Notes: generated by a model not told the origin, from the sequence alone. Positions 1 through 12,839 are shown, counted from the stretch's first letter. The stretch: DNA of 64,000 bases from Cyprinodon diabolis (GCA_030533445.1 JARPUW010000553.1:372001-436000); one strand, 5' to 3'. Numbers and translations: made by a program.

Positions 1-342
1 TCTGGAACCTTGAACTGCTGGAGCCTTGAGCTGCTGGTGCTTCTGGAACCTTGAGCTGCTGGAGCCTTGTGCTGCTGGAACCTTGAGCTGCTGGAACCTT
101 GAGCTGCTGGTGCTTCTGAAACCTTGAGCTGCTGGAACCTTGAGCTGCTGGAACCTTGAGCTGCTGGTGCTTCTGGAACCTTGAGCTGCTGGAACCTTGA
201 GCTGCTGGTGCTTCTGGAACCTTGAGCTGCTGGAACCTTGAGCTGCTGGTGCTTCTGGAACCTTGAGCTTCTGGAATCTTGAGCTGCTGGAACCTTGAGC
301 TTCTGGAGCCTTGAGCTGCTGGAACCTTGAAGTGCTGGAGCC

Positions 343-359
343 TTTTAACTGCTGGAACC
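343..359. repeat. Rare 17-bp unit (1-bp insertion)
   Basis: The unit reads TTTTAACTGCTGGAACC, one base longer than the norm, and changes the frame rotation of the minus strand. It also creates a TAA stop in one minus frame. The same unit appears at 38273-38289 and 50769-50785 in matching context, so the three are copies of one mutational event spread by block duplication. Confidence 0.9.
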
Positions 360-529
360 TTGAGCTGCTGGAACCTTGAGCTGCTGGAACCTTGAGCTGC
401 TGGAGCGTTGAGCTGCTGGTGCTTCTGGAACCTTGAGCTTCTGGAACTTTGAGCTTCTGGAACCTTGAGCTGCTGGAGCCTTGAGCTTCTGGAACCTTGA
501 GCTGCTGAAGCCTTGAGCTGCTGGAACCT

Positions 530-3500
530 TGAGCTGCTGGTGCTTCTGGAACCTTGAGCTGCTGGAACCTTGAGCTGCTGGTGCTTCTGGAACCTTGAGC
601 TGCTGGAACCTTGAGCTTCTGGTGCTTCTGGAACCTTGAGCTTCTGGAACCTTGAGCTGCTGGTGCTTCTGGAACCTTGAGCATCTGGAGCCTTGAGCCT
701 CTGGAACCTTGAGCTGCTGGAGCCTTGAGCTGCTGGTGCTTCTGGAACCTTGAGCTGCTGGAACCTTGAGCTGCTGGTGCTTCTGGAACCTTGATCTGCT
801 GGAACCTTGAGCTGCTGGTGCTTCTGGAACCTTGAGCATCGGGAGCCTTGAGCTTCTGGAACCTTGAGCTGCTGGAGCCTTGAGCTGCTGGTGCTTCTGG
901 AACCTTGAGCTGCTGGAGCCTTGAGCTCCTGGAACATTGAGCTGCTGGAACCTTGAGCTGCTGGAACCTTGAGCTTCTGGAACCTTGAGCTGCTGGTGCT
1001 TCTGGAACCTTGAGCTGCTGGAACCTTGAGCTGCTGGTGCTTCTGGAAACTTGAGCTTCTGGAGCCTTGAGCTGCTGGAACCTTGAGCTGCTGGTGCTTC
1101 TGGAACCTTGAGCATCTGGAGCCTTGAGCCTCTGGAACCTTGAGCTGCTGGAGCCTTGAGCTGCTGGTGCTTCTGGAACCTTGAGCTGCTGGAACCTTGA
1201 GCTGCTGGTGCTTCTGGAACCTTGAGCTGCTGGAACCTTGAGCTGCTGGAACCTTGAGCTGCTGGTGCTTCTGGAACCTTGAGCATCTGGAGCCTTGAGC
1301 TTCTGGAACCTTGAGCTGCTGGATCCTTGAGCTGCTGGTGCTTCTGGAGCCTTGAGCTGCTGGAACCTTGAAGTGCTGGAGCCTTGAGCTGCTGGAACCT
1401 TGAGCTGCTGGAACCTTGAGCTGCTGGAACCTTGAGCTGCTGGAGCTTTGAGCTGCTGGTGCTTCTGGAACCTTGAGCTTCTGGAACCTTGAACTGCTGG
1501 AACCTTGAGCTGCTGGAACCTTGAGCTTCTGGTGCTTCTGGAACCTTGAGCTTCTGGAACCTTGAGCTGCTGGTGCTTCTGGAACCTTGAGCATCTGGAG
1601 CCTTGAGCCTCTGGAACCTTGAGCTGCTGGAGCCTTGAGCTGCTGGTGCTTCTGGAAGCTTGAGCTGCTGGAACCTTGAGCTGCTGGTGCTTCTGGAACC
1701 TTGAGCTGCTGGAACCTTGAGCTGCTGGTGCTTCTGGAACCTTGAGCATCGGGAGCCTTGAGCTTCTGGAACCTTGAGCTGCTGGAGCCTTGAGCTGCTG
1801 GTGCTTCTGGAACCTTGAGCTGCTGGAGCCTTGAGCTCCTGGAACATTGAGCTGCTGGAACCTTGAACTGCTGGAACCTTGAGCTTCTGGAACCTTGAGC
1901 TGCTGGTGCTTCTGGAACCTTGAGCTGCTGGAACCTTGAGCTGCTGGTGCTTCTGGAAACTTGAGCTTCTGGAGCCTTGAGCTGCTGGAACCTTGAGCTG
2001 CTGGTGCTTCTGGAACCTTGAGCATCTGGAGCCTTGAGCCTCTGGAACCTTGAGCTGCTGGAGCCTTGAGCTGCTGGTGCTTCTGGAACCTTGAGCTGCT
2101 GGAACCTTGAGCTGCTGGTGCTTCTGGAACCTTGAGCTGCTGGAACCTTGAGCTGCTGGAACCTTGAGCTGCTGGTGCTTCTGGAACCTTGAGCATCTGG
2201 AGCCTTGAGCTTCTGGAACCTTGAGCTGCTGGATCCTTGAGCTGCTGGTGCTTCTGGAGCCTTGAGCTGCTGGAACCTTGAAGTGCTGGAGCCTTGAGCT
2301 GCTGGAACCTTGAGCTGCTGGAACCTTGAGCTGCTGGAACCTTGAGCTGCTGGAGCTTTGAGCTGCTGGTGCTTCTGGAACCTTGAGCTTCTGGAACCTT
2401 GAGCTGCTGGAGCCTTGAGCTTCTGGAACCTTGAGCTGCTGAAGCCTTGAGCTGCTGGAACCTTGAGCTGCTGGTGCTTCTGGAACCTTGAGCTGCTGGA
2501 ACCTTGAGCTGCTGGTGCTTCTTGAACCTTGAGCATCTGGAGCCTTGAGCTTCTGGAACCTTGAGCTGCTGGAGCCTTGAGCTGCTGGTGCTTCTGGAAC
2601 CTTGAGCTGCTGGAACATTGAGCTGCTGGTGCTTCTGGAACCTTGAGCTGCTGGAACCTTGAGCTGCTGGAACCTTGAGCTGCTGGTGCTTCTGGAACCT
2701 TGAGCATCTGGAGCCTTGAGCTTCTGGAACCTTGAGCTGCTGGTGCTTCTGGAACCTTGAGCTGCTGGAACCTTGAGCTGCTGGAACCTTGAGCTGCTGG
2801 TGCTTCTGGAAGCTTGAGCTGCTGGTGCTTCTGGAACCTTGAGCTGCTGGAACCTTGAGCTGCTGGTGCTTCTGGAGCCTTGAGCTGCTGGAACCTTGAG
2901 CTGCTGGTGCTTCTGGAATCTTGAGCTTCTGGAACCTTGAGCTGCTGGAACCTTGACTTCTAGGAGCCTTGAGCTGCTGGAACCTTGAAGTGCTGGAGCC
3001 TTGAGCTGCTGGAACCTTGAGCTGCTGGAACCTTTTGCTGCTGGAACCTTGAGCTTCTGGTGCTTCTGGAACCTTGAGCTGCTGGTGCTTCTGGAACCTT
3101 GAGCTGCTGGAACCTTGAGCTGCTGGTGCTTCTGGAATCTTGAGCTTCTGAAACCTTGAGCTGCTGGAACCTTGACTTCTAGGAGCCTTGAGCTGCTGGA
3201 ACCTTGAGCTGCTGGTGCTTCTGGAACCTTGAGCTGCTGGAACCTTGAGCTGCTGGAACATTGAGCTGCTGGTGCTTCTGGAACCTTGAGCATCTGGAGC
3301 CTTGAGCTTCTGGAACCTTGAGCTGCTGGAGCCTTGAGCTGCTGGTGCTTCAGGAACCTTGAGCTGCTGGAGCCTTGAGCTCCTGGAAGCTTGAGCTGCT
3401 GTAACCTTGAGCTGCTGGAACCTTGTGCTTCTGGAACCTTGAGCTGCTGGTGCTTCTGGAACCTTGAGCTGCTGGTGCTTCTGGAACCTTGAGCTGCTGG

Positions 3501-4065
3501 AACCTTGAGCTGCTGGTGCTTCTGGAACCTTGAGCTGCTGGAGCCTTGAGCTGCTGGAACCTTCAGCTGCTGGTGCTTCTGGAACCTTGAGCTGCTGGAA
3601 CCTTGAGCTGCTGGAACCTTGAGCTGCTGGTGCTTCTGGAACCTTGAGCTGCTGGAACCTTGAGCTGCTGGAGCCTTGTGCTGCTGGTGCTTCTGGAACC
3701 TTTTGCATCTGGAGCCTTGAGCTTCTGGAACCTTGAGCTGCTGGAGCCTTGAGCTGCTGGAACGTTGAGCTGCTGGAACCTTGGGCTTCTGGAACCTTGA
3801 GCTGCTGGTGCTTCTGGAACCTTGAGCTGCTGGAACCTTGAGCTGCTGGTGCTTCTGGAACCTTGAGCTGTTGGAACCTTGAGCTGCTGGTGCTTCTGGA
3901 ACCTTGAGCTTCTGGAGCCTTGAGCTGCTGGTGCTTCTGGAACCTTGAGCTGCTGGAACCTTGAGCTGCTGGTGCTTCTGGAACCTTGAGCTGCTGGAAC
4001 CTTGAGCTGCTGGAACCTTGAGCTGCTGGTGCTTCTGGAACCTTGAGCATCTGGAGCCTTGAGCT
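530..4065. repeat. Block repeated at about 9295-12805
   Basis: Marker units occur in the same order in both places. The CTTCTGG-TGCTTCTGG junction is at 616 and 9381, TTGAGCATCGGG has its GCATC at 1746 and 10486, and the GCATC of a TTGAGCATCTGG unit is at 2533 and 11273. The TTCAGC variant near 3563 matches one near 12303. The offset is 8,765 at the left and 8,740 later, so one 25-bp unit differs between the copies. The right edge is sharp: at 4066 the unit has GAGCTTCTGG where the other copy has GAGCTCCTGG at 12806. Outer left limits are approximate. Confidence 0.8.
586..2405. repeat. Higher-order repeat, 910-bp period, two units
   Basis: Two tandem 910-bp units (586-1495 and 1496-2405) carry the same series of variant units. 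GCATCGGG occurs at 836 and 1746, and CTTCTGG-TGCTTCTGG at 616 and 1526. Each unit also holds a GGATCC unit, a GAAACTTGAGCTTCTGG unit and a GGAGCTTTGAG unit. Substitutions separate the two, for example GAACTG at about 1490 against GAGCTG at about 2400. The same pair recurs with a 910-bp period near 38750/39660 and 51246/52156, and with an 885-bp period at 9601/10486 and 23894/24779, where one 25-bp unit differs. Confidence 0.85.
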
Positions 4066-6124
4066 TCTGGAACCTTGAGCTGCTGGAGCCATGAGCTGCT
4101 GGTGCTTCTGGAACCTTGAGCTGCTGGAGCCTTGAGCTCCTGGAACCTTGAGCTGCTGGAACCTTGAGCTGCTGGAACCTTGAGCTTCTGGAACCTTGAG
4201 CTGCTGGTGCTTCTGGAACCTTGAGCTGCTGGAACCTTGAGCTTCTGGTGCTTCTGGAACCTTGAGCTGCTGGTGCTTCTGGAACCTTGAGCTGCTGGAA
4301 CCTTGAGCTGCTGGTGCTTCTGGAACCTTGAGCATCTGGAGCCTTGAGCTTCTGGAACCTTGAGCTGCTGGAGCCTTGAGCTGCTGGTGCTTCTGGAACC
4401 TTGAGCTGCTGGAACATTGAGCTGCTGGTGCTTCTGGAACCTTGAGCTGCTGGAACCTTGAGCTGCTGGAACCTTGAGCTGCTGGTGCTTCTGGAACCTT
4501 GAGCATCTGGAGCCTTGAGCTTCTGGAACCTTGAGCTGCTGGTGCTTCTGGAACCTTGAGCTGCTGGAACCTTGAGCTGCTGGAACCTTGAGCTGCTGGT
4601 GCTTCTGGAAGCTTGAGCTGCTGGTGCTTCTGGAACCTTGAGCTGCTGGAACCTTGAGCTGCTGGTGCTTCTGGAGCCTTGAGCTGCTGGAACCTTGAGC
4701 TGCTGGTGCTTCTGGAATCTTGAGCTTCTGGAACCTTGAGCTGCTGGAACCTTGACTTCTAGGAGCCTTGAGCTGCTGGAACCTTGAAGTGCTGGAGCCT
4801 TGAGCTGCTGGAACCTTGAGCTGCTGGAACCTTTTGCTGCTGGAACCTTGAGCTTCTGGTGCTTCTGGAACCTTGAGCTGCTGGTGCTTCTGGAACCTTG
4901 AGCTGCTGGAACCTTGAGCTGCTGGTGCTTCTGGAATCTTGAGCTTCTGGAACCTTGAGCTGCTGGAACCTTGACTTCTAGGAGCCTTGAGCTGCTGGAA
5001 CCTTGAGCTGCTGGTGCTTCTGGAACCTTGAGCTGCTGGAACCTTGAGCTGCTGGAACATTGAGCTGCTGGTGCTTCTGGAACCTTGAGCATCTGGAGCC
5101 TTGAGCTTCTGGAACCTTGAGCTGCTGGAGCCTTGAGCTGCTGGTGCTTCAGGAACCTTGAGCTGCTGGAGCCTTGAGCTCCTGGAAGCTTGAGCTGCTG
5201 TAACCTTGAGCTGCTGGAACCTTGTGCTTCTGGAACCTTGAGCTGCTGGTGCTTCTGGAACCTTGAGCTGCTGGTGCTTCTGGAACCTTGAGCTGCTGGA
5301 ACCTTGAGCTGCTGGTGCTTCTGGAACCTTGAGCTGCTGGAGCCTTGAGCTGCTGGAACCTTCAGCTGCTGGTGCTTCTGGAACCTTGAGCTGCTGGAAC
5401 CTTGAGCTGCTGGAACCTTGAGCTGCTGGTGCTTCTGGAACCTTGAGCTGCTGGAACCTTGAGCTGCTGGAGCCTTGTGCTGCTGGTGCTTCTGGAACCT
5501 TTTGCATCTGGAGCCTTGAGCTTCTGGAACCTTGAGCTGCTGGAGCCTTGAGCTGCTGGAACGTTGAGCTGCTGGAACCTTGGGCTTCTGGAACCTTGAG
5601 CTGCTGGTGCTTCTGGAACCTTGAGCTGCTGGAACCTTGAGCTGCTGGTGCTTCTGGAACCTTGAGCTGTTGGAACCTTGAGCTGCTGGTGCTTCTGGAA
5701 CCTTGAGCTTCTGGAGCCTTGAGCTGCTGGTGCTTCTGGAACCTTGAGCTGCTGGAACCTTGAGCTGCTGGTGCTTCTGGAACCTTGAGCTGCTGGAACC
5801 TTGAGCTGCTGGAACCTTGAGCTGCTGGTGCTTCTGGAACCTTGAGCATCTGGAGCCTTGAGCTTCTGGAACCTTGAGCTGCTGGAGCCATGAGCTGCTG
5901 GTGCTTCTGGAACCTTGAGCTGCTGGAGCCTTGAGCTCCTGGAACCTTGAGCTGCTGGAACCTTGAGCTGCTGGAACCTTGAGCTTCTGGAACCTTGAGC
6001 TGCTGGTGCTTCTGGAACCTTGAGCTGCTGGAACCTTGAGCTTCTGGTGCTTCTGGAACCTTGAGCTGCTGGTGCTTCTGGAACCTTGAGCTGCTGGAAC
6101 CTTGAGCTGCTGGTGCTTCTGGAA
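2453..6124. repeat. Tandem duplication, 1,799-bp period
   Basis: Bases about 2453-4325 match about 4252-6124 with a constant offset of 1,799. Shared markers are TTGAGCATC (GCATC at 2533 and 4332) and two TTGACTTCTAGG units (GACTTCT at 2955/4754 and 3174/4973). At least two substitutions separate the copies: CTTCTTGAACC at about 2523 against CTTCTGGAACC at about 4322, and CTTCTGAAACC at about 3150 against CTTCTGGAACC at about 4949. The copies part at about 4326/6125, where one has GGAACC and the other GGAATC. Confidence 0.87.
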
Positions 6125-8030
6125 TCTTGAGCTTCTGGAACCTTGAGCTGCTGGAACCTTGACTTCTAGGAGCCTTGAGCTGCTGGAACCTTGAGCTGCT
6201 GGTGCTTCTGGAACCTTGAGCTGCTGGAACCTTGAGCTGCTGGAACATTGAGCTGCTGGTGCTTCTGGAACCTTGAGCATCTGGAGCCTTGAGCTTCTGG
6301 AACCTTGAGCTGCTGGAGCCTTGAGCTCCTGGAAGCTTGAGCTGCTGGAACCTTGAGCTGCTGGAACCTTGTGCTTCTGGAACCTTGAGCTGCTGGTGCT
6401 TCTGGAACCTTGAGCTGCTGGAACCTTGAGCTGCTGGAACCTTGAGCTGCTGGTGCTTCTGGAACCTTGAGCTGCTGGTGCTTCTGGAACCTTGAGCTGC
6501 TGGAACCTTGAGCTGCTGGTGCTTCTGGAACCTTGAGCTGCTGGAACCTTGAGCTGCTGGTGCTTCTGGAACCTTGAGCTTCTGGAACCTTGAGCTGCTG
6601 GAACCTTGACTTCTGGAGCCTTGAGCTGCTGGAACCTTGAAGTGCTGGAGCCTTGAGCTGCTGGAACCTTGAGCTGCTGGAACCTTGAGCTGTTGGAACC
6701 TTGAGCTGCTGGAGCTTTGAGCTGCTGGTGCTTCTGGAACCTTGAGTTTCTGGAACCTTGAGCTTCTGGAACCTTGAGCTGCTGGAGCCTTGAGCTTCTG
6801 GAACCTTGAGCTGCTGAAGCCTTGAGCTTCTGGAACCTTGAGCTGCTGGAGCCTTGAGCTTCTGGAACCTTGAGCTGCTGGAACCTTGAGCTGCTGGAAC
6901 CTTGAGCTGCTGGAACCTTGAGCTGCTGGTGCTTCTGGAACCTTGAGCTGCTGGAACCTTGAGCTGCTGGTGCTTCTGGAACCTTGAGCTGCTGGAACCT
7001 TGAGCTGCTGGTGCTTCTGGAACCTTGAGCTGCTGGAACCTTGAGCTGCTGGTGCTTCTGGAACCTTGAGCATCTGGAGCCTTGAGCTTCTGGAACCTTG
7101 AGCTGCTGGAGCCTTGAGCTGCTGGTGCTTCTGGAACCTTGAGCTGCTGGAACATTGAGCTGCTGGTGCTTCTGAAACCTTGAGCTGCTGGAACCTTGAG
7201 CTGCTGGAACCTTGAGCTGCTGGTGCTTCTGGAACCTTGAGCATCTGGAGCCTTGAGCTTCTGGAACCTTGAGCTGCTGGTGCTTCTGGAACCTTGAGCT
7301 GCTGGAACCTTGAGCTGCTGGAACCTTGAGCTGCTGGTGCTTCTGGAAGCTTGAGCTGCTGGTGCTTCTGGAACCTTGAGCTGCTGGAACCTTGAGCTGC
7401 TGGTGCTTCTGGAACCTTGAGCTGCTGGAACCTTGAGCTGCTGGTGCTTCTGGAATCTTGAGCTTCTGGAACCTTGAGCTGCTGGAACCTTGACTTCTAG
7501 GAGCCTTGAGCTGCTGGAACCTTGAAGTGCTGGAGCCTTGAGCTGCTGGAACCTTGAGCTGCTGGAACCTTTTGCTGCTGGAACCTTGAGCTGCTGGAGC
7601 TTTGAGCTGCTGGTGCTTCTGGAACCTTGAGCTTCTGGAACCTTGAGCTTCTGGTGCTTCTGGAACCTTGAGCTGCTGGAACCTTGAGCTGCTGGTGCTT
7701 CTGGAACCTTGAGCTGCTGGAACCTTGAGCTGCTGGAACCTTGAGCTGCTGGTGCTTCTGGAACCTTGAGCTGCTGGAACCTTGAGCTGCTGGAACCTTG
7801 AGCTGCTGGTGCTTCTGGAACCTTGAGCATCTGGAGCCTTGAGCTTCTGGAACTTTGAGCTGCTGGAGCCTTGAGCTGCTGGTGCTTCTGGAACCTTGAG
7901 CTGCTGGAGCCTTGAGCTGCTGGAACCTTCAGCTGCTGGTGCTTCTGGAACCTTGAGCTGCTGGAACCTTGAGCTGCTGGAACCTTGAGCTGCTGGTGCT
8001 TCTGGAACCTTGAGCTGCTGGAACCTTGAG
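6030..8030. repeat. Block repeated at about 12840-14860
   Basis: The order of variant units matches the later block at an offset of 6,811, becoming 6,827 after one extra 16-bp unit near 14030 in the later copy. Anchors are the 15-bp unit at 6606/13417, TTGAGTTTCTGG at 6744/13555, and a TTCAGC variant at 7930/14757. Together with the 8,740-offset block, this means that about 9.3-14.9 kb is largely assembled from segments related to 0.5-4.1 kb and 6.0-8.0 kb. The limits are approximate to tens of bases. Confidence 0.75.
6606..6620. repeat. Rare 15-bp unit (1-bp deletion)
   Basis: TTGACTTCTGGAGCC lacks one G relative to the common TTGAGCTTCTGGAGCC unit. Copies in matching context lie at 13417-13431, 27710-27724, 56305-56319 and 61079-61093, so they appear to descend from one event. 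Because 15 is a multiple of three, this unit interrupts the usual frame rotation. In the three minus frames it reads as the irregular junctions SRSQG, APEVK and QKSRF. A related 16-bp unit, TTGACTTCTAGGAGCC (for example near 2953, 4752 and 6159), looks like the same deletion plus a one-base insertion. Confidence 0.88.
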
Positions 8031-9294
8031 CTGCTGGTGCTTCTGGAACCTTGAGCTTCTTGAACCTTGAGCTGCTGGAACCTTGAGCTTCTGGAGCCTT
8101 GAGCTGCTGGAACCTTGAAGTGCTGGAGCCTTGAGCTGCTGGAACCTTGAGCTGCTGGAACCTTGAGCTGCTGGAACCTTGAGCTGCTGGAGCTTTGAGC
8201 TGCTGGTGCTTCTGGAACCTTGAGCTTCTGGAACCTTGAGCTGCTGGAGCCTTGAGATTCTAGAACCTTGAGCTGCTGAAGCCTTGAGCTTCTGGAACCT
8301 TGAGCTGCTGGTGCTTCTGGAACCTTGAGCATCTGGAGCCTTGAGCTTCTGGAACCTTGAGCTGCTGGTGCTTCTGGAACCTTGAGCTGCTGGAACCTTG
8401 AGCTGCTGGAACCTTGAGCTGCTGGTGCTTCTGGAAGCTTGAGCTGCTGGTGCTTCTGGAACCTTGAGCTGCTGGAACCTTGAGCTGCTGGTGCTTCTGG
8501 AACCTTGAGCTGCTGGAACCTTGAGCTGCTGGTGCTTCTGGAATCTTGAGCTTCTGGAACCTTGAGCTGCTGGAACCTTGACTTCTAGGAGCCTTGAGCT
8601 GCTGGAACCTTGAAGTGCTGGAGCCTTGAGCTGCTGGAGCTTTGAGCTGCTGGTGCTTCTGGAACCTTGAGCTTCTGGAACCTTGAGCTTCTGGTGCTTC
8701 TGGAACCTTGAGCTGCTGGAACCTTGAGCTGCTGGTGCTTCTGGAACCTTGAGCTGCTGGAACCTTGAGCTGCTGGAACCTTGAGCTGCTGGTGCTTCTG
8801 GAACCTTGAGCTGCTGGAACCTTGAGCTGCTGGAACCTTGAGCTGCTGGTGCTTCTGGAACCTTGAGCATCTGGAGCCTTGAGCTTCTGGAACTTTGAGC
8901 TGCTGGAGCCTTGAGCTGCTGGTGCTTCTGGAACCTTGAGCTGCTGGAGCCTTGAGCTGCTGGAACCTTCAGCTGCTGGTGCTTCTGGAACCTTGAGCTG
9001 CTGGAACCTTGAGCTGCTGGAACCTTGAGCTGCTGGTGCTTCTGGAACCTTGAGCTGCTGGAACCTTGAGCTGCTGGAACCTTGTGCTGCTGGTGCTTCT
9101 GGAACCTTTTGCATCTGGAGCCTTGAGCTTCTGGAACCTTGAGCTGCTGGAGCCTTGAGCTGCTGGAACGTTGAGCTGCTGGAACCTTGAGCTGCTGGTG
9201 CTTCTGGAACCTTGAGCTGCTGGTGCTTCTGGAACCTTGAGCTGCTGGAACCTTGAGCTGCTGGTGCTTCTGGAACCTTGAGCTGTTGGAACCT

Positions 9295-12200
9295 TGAGCT
9301 GCTGGTGCTTCTGGAACCTTGAGCTGCTGGAGCCTTGAGCTGCTGGTGCTTCTGGAACCTTGAGCTGCTGGAACCTTGAGCTTCTGGTGCTTCTGGAACC
9401 TTGAGCTTCTGGAACCTTGAGCTGCTGGTGCTTCTGGAACCTTGAGCATCTGGAGCCTTGAGCCTCTGGAACCTTGAGCTGCTGGAGCCTTGAGCTGCTG
9501 GTGCTTCTGGAACCTTGAGCTGCTGGAACCTTGAGCTGCTGGTGCTTCTGGAACCTTGAGCTGCTGGAACCTTGAGCTGCTGGTGCTTCTGGAACCTTGA
9601 GCATCGGGAGCCTTGAGCTTCTGGAACCTTGAGCTGCTGGAGCCTTGAGCTGCTGGTGCTTCTGGAACCTTGAGCTGCTGGAGCCTTGAGCTCCTGGAAC
9701 ATTGAGCTGCTGGAACCTTGAGCTGCTGGAACCTTGAGCTTCTGGAACCTTGAGCTGCTGGTGCTTCTGGAACCTTGAGCTGCTGGAACCTTGAGCTGCT
9801 GGTGCTTCTGGAAACTTGAGCTTCTGGAGCCTTGAGCTGCTGGAACCTTGAGCTGCTGGTGCTTCTGGAACCTTGAGCATCTGGAGCCTTGAGCCTCTGG
9901 AACCTTGAGCTGCTGGAGCCTTGAGCTGCTGGTGCTTCTGGAACCTTGAGCTGCTGGAACCTTGAGCTGCTGGAACCTTGAGCTGCTGGAACCTTGAGCT
10001 GCTGGTGCTTCTGGAACCTTGAGCATCTGGAGCCTTGAGCTTCTGGAACCTTGAGCTGCTGGATCCTTGAGCTGCTGGTGCTTCTGGAGCCTTGAGCTGC
10101 TGGAACCTTGAAGTGCTGGAGCCTTGAGCTGCTGGAACCTTGAGCTGCTGGAACCTTGAGCTGCTGGAACCTTGAGCTGCTGGAGCTTTGAGCTGCTGGT
10201 GCTTCTGGAACCTTGAGCTTCTGGAACCTTGAGCTGCTGGAACCTTGAGCTGCTGGAACCTTGAGCTTCTGGTGCTTCTGGAACCTTGAGCTTCTGGAAC
10301 CTTGAGCTGCTGGTGCTTCTGGAACCTTGAGCATCTGGAGCCTTGAGCCTCTGGAACCTTGAGCTGCTGGAGCCTTGAGCTGCTGGTGCTTCTGGAACCT
10401 TGAGCTGCTGGAACCTTGAGCTGCTGGTGCTTCTGGAACCTTGAGCTGCTGGAACCTTGAGCTGCTGGTGCTTCTGGAACCTTGAGCATCGGGAGCCTTG
10501 AGCTTCTGGAACCTTGAGCTGCTGGAGCCTTGAGCTGCTGGTGCTTCTGGAACCTTGAGCTGCTGGAGCCTTGAGCTCCTGGAACATTGAGCTGCTGGAA
10601 CCTTGAGCTGCTGGAACCTTGAGCTTCTGGAACCTTGAGCTGCTGGTGCTTCTGGAACCTTGAGCTGCTGGAACCTTGAGCTGCTGGTGCTTCTGGAAAC
10701 TTGAGCTTCTGGAGCCTTGAGCTGCTGGAACCTTGAGCTGCTGGTGCTTCTGGAACCTTGAGCATCTGGAGCCTTGAGCCTCTGGAACCTTGAGCTGCTG
10801 GAGCCTTGAGCTGCTGGTGCTTCTGGAACCTTGAGCTGCTGGAACCTTGAGCTGCTGGTGCTTCTGGAACCTTGAGCTGCTGGAACCTTGAGCTGCTGGA
10901 ACCTTGAGCTGCTGGTGCTTCTGGAACCTTGAGCATCTGGAGCCTTGAGCTTCTGGAACCTTGAGCTGCTGGATCCTTGAGCTGCTGGTGCTTCTGGAGC
11001 CTTGAGCTGCTGGAACCTTGAAGTGCTGGAGCCTTGAGCTGCTGGAACCTTGAGCTGCTGGAACCTTGAGCTGCTGGAACCTTGAGCTGCTGGAGCTTTG
11101 AGCTGCTGGTGCTTCTGGAACCTTGAGCTTCTGGAACCTTGAGCTGCTGGAGCCTTGAGCTTCTGGAACCTTGAGCTGCTGAAGCCTTGAGCTGCTGGAA
11201 CCTTGAGCTGCTGGTGCTTCTGGAACCTTGAGCTGCTGGAACCTTGAGCTGCTGGTGCTTCTGGAACCTTGAGCATCTGGAGCCTTGAGCTTCTGGAACC
11301 TTGAGCTGCTGGAGCCTTGAGCTGCTGGTGCTTCTGGAACCTTGAGCTGCTGGAACATTGAGCTGCTGGTGCTTCTGGAACCTTGAGCTGCTGGAACCTT
11401 GAGCTGCTGGAACCTTGAGCTGCTGGTGCTTCTGGAACCTTGAGCATCTGGAGCCTTGAGCTTCTGGAACCTTGAGCTGCTGGTGCTTCTGGAACCTTGA
11501 GCTGCTGGAACCTTGAGCTGCTGGAACCTTGAGCTGCTGGTGCTTCTGGAAGCTTGAGCTGCTGGTGCTTCTGGAACCTTGAGCTGCTGGAACCTTGAGC
11601 TGCTGGTGCTTCTGGAGCCTTGAGCTGCTGGAACCTTGAGCTGCTGGTGCTTCTGGAATCTTGAGCTTCTGGAACCTTGAGCTGCTGGAACCTTGACTTC
11701 TAGGAGCCTTGAGCTGCCGGAACCTTGAAGTGCTGGAGCCTTGAGCTGCTGGAACCTTGAGCTGCTGGAACCTTTTGCTGCTGGAACCTTGAGCTTCTGG
11801 TGCTTCTGGAACCTTGAGCTGCTGGTGCTTCTGGAACCTTGAGCTGCTGGAACCTTGAGCTGCTGGTGCTTCTGGAATCTTGAGCTTCTGGAACCTTGAG
11901 CTGCTGGAACCTTGACTTCTAGGAGCCTTGAGCTGCTGGAACCTTGAGCTGCTGGTGCTTCTGGAACCTTGAGCTGCTGGAACCTTGAGCTGCTGGAACA
12001 TTGAGCTGCTGGTGCTTCTGGAACCTTGAGCATCTGGAGCCTTGAGCTTCTGGAACCTTGAGCTGCTGGAGCCTTGAGCTGCTGGTGCTTCAGGAACCTT
12101 GAGCTGCTGGAGCCTTGAGCTCCTGGAAGCTTGAGCTGCTGTAACCTTGAGCTGCTGGAACCTTGTGCTTCTGGAACCTTGAGCTGCTGGTGCTTCTGGA

Positions 12201-12805
12201 ACCTTGAGCTGCTGGTGCTTCTGGAACCTTGAGCTGCTGGAACCTTGAGCTGCTGGTGCTTCTGGAACCTTGAGCTGCTGGAGCCTTGAGCTGCTGGAAC
12301 CTTCAGCTGCTGGTGCTTCTGGAACCTTGAGCTGCTGGAACCTTGAGCTGCTGGAACCTTGAGCTGCTGGTGCTTCTGGAACCTTGAGCTGCTGGAACCT
12401 TGAGCTGCTGGAGCCTTGTGCTGCTGGTGCTTCTGGAACCTTTTGCATCTGGAGCCTTGAGCTTCTGGAACCTTGAGCTGCTGGAGCCTTGAGCTGCTGG
12501 AACGTTGAGCTGCTGGAACCTTGGGCTTCTGGAACCTTGAGCTGCTGGTGCTTCTGGAACCTTGAGCTGCTGGAACCTTGAGCTGCTGGTGCTTCTGGAA
12601 CCTTGAGCTGTTGGAACCTTGAGCTGCTGGTGCTTCTGGAACCTTGAGCTTCTGGAGCCTTGAGCTGCTGGTGCTTCTGGAACCTTGAGCTGCTGGAACC
12701 TTGAGCTGCTGGTGCTTCTGGAACCTTGAGCTGCTGGAACCTTGAGCTGCTGGAACCTTGAGCTGCTGGTGCTTCTGGAACCTTGAGCATCTGGAGCCTT
12801 GAGCT
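9295..12805. repeat. Second copy of the 530-4065 block
   Basis: This is the partner of the block at 530-4065, with offsets of 8,765 then 8,740. Differences include one 25-bp unit, a GGAGCC/GGAACC substitution near 9330, and a GCCGG variant at 11717 that the earlier copy lacks. At 12806 it switches abruptly to sequence matching the 6.0-kb region, which marks a deletion or recombination joint. The whole block recurs 14,293 bp later. Confidence 0.8.
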
Positions 12806-12839
12806 CCTGGAACCTTGAGCTGCTGGAACCTTGAGCTGC

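Larger units (their letters stand above)
1..2489. repeat. Diverged copy of the block at 37931-40402
   Basis: Base 1 aligns with base 37931, and the order of marker units is the same up to about 2489/40402. The offset is 37,930 up to about position 566 and 37,914 afterwards, because this copy has one extra 16-bp unit there. Point differences are visible, for example TTGATCTG near 792 where the other copy has TTGAGCTG. A third copy of the same block lies at 50427 onward, through the 12,496-bp duplication. The array therefore continues to the left of the window, and this block is an older relative of the later one. Confidence 0.85.
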
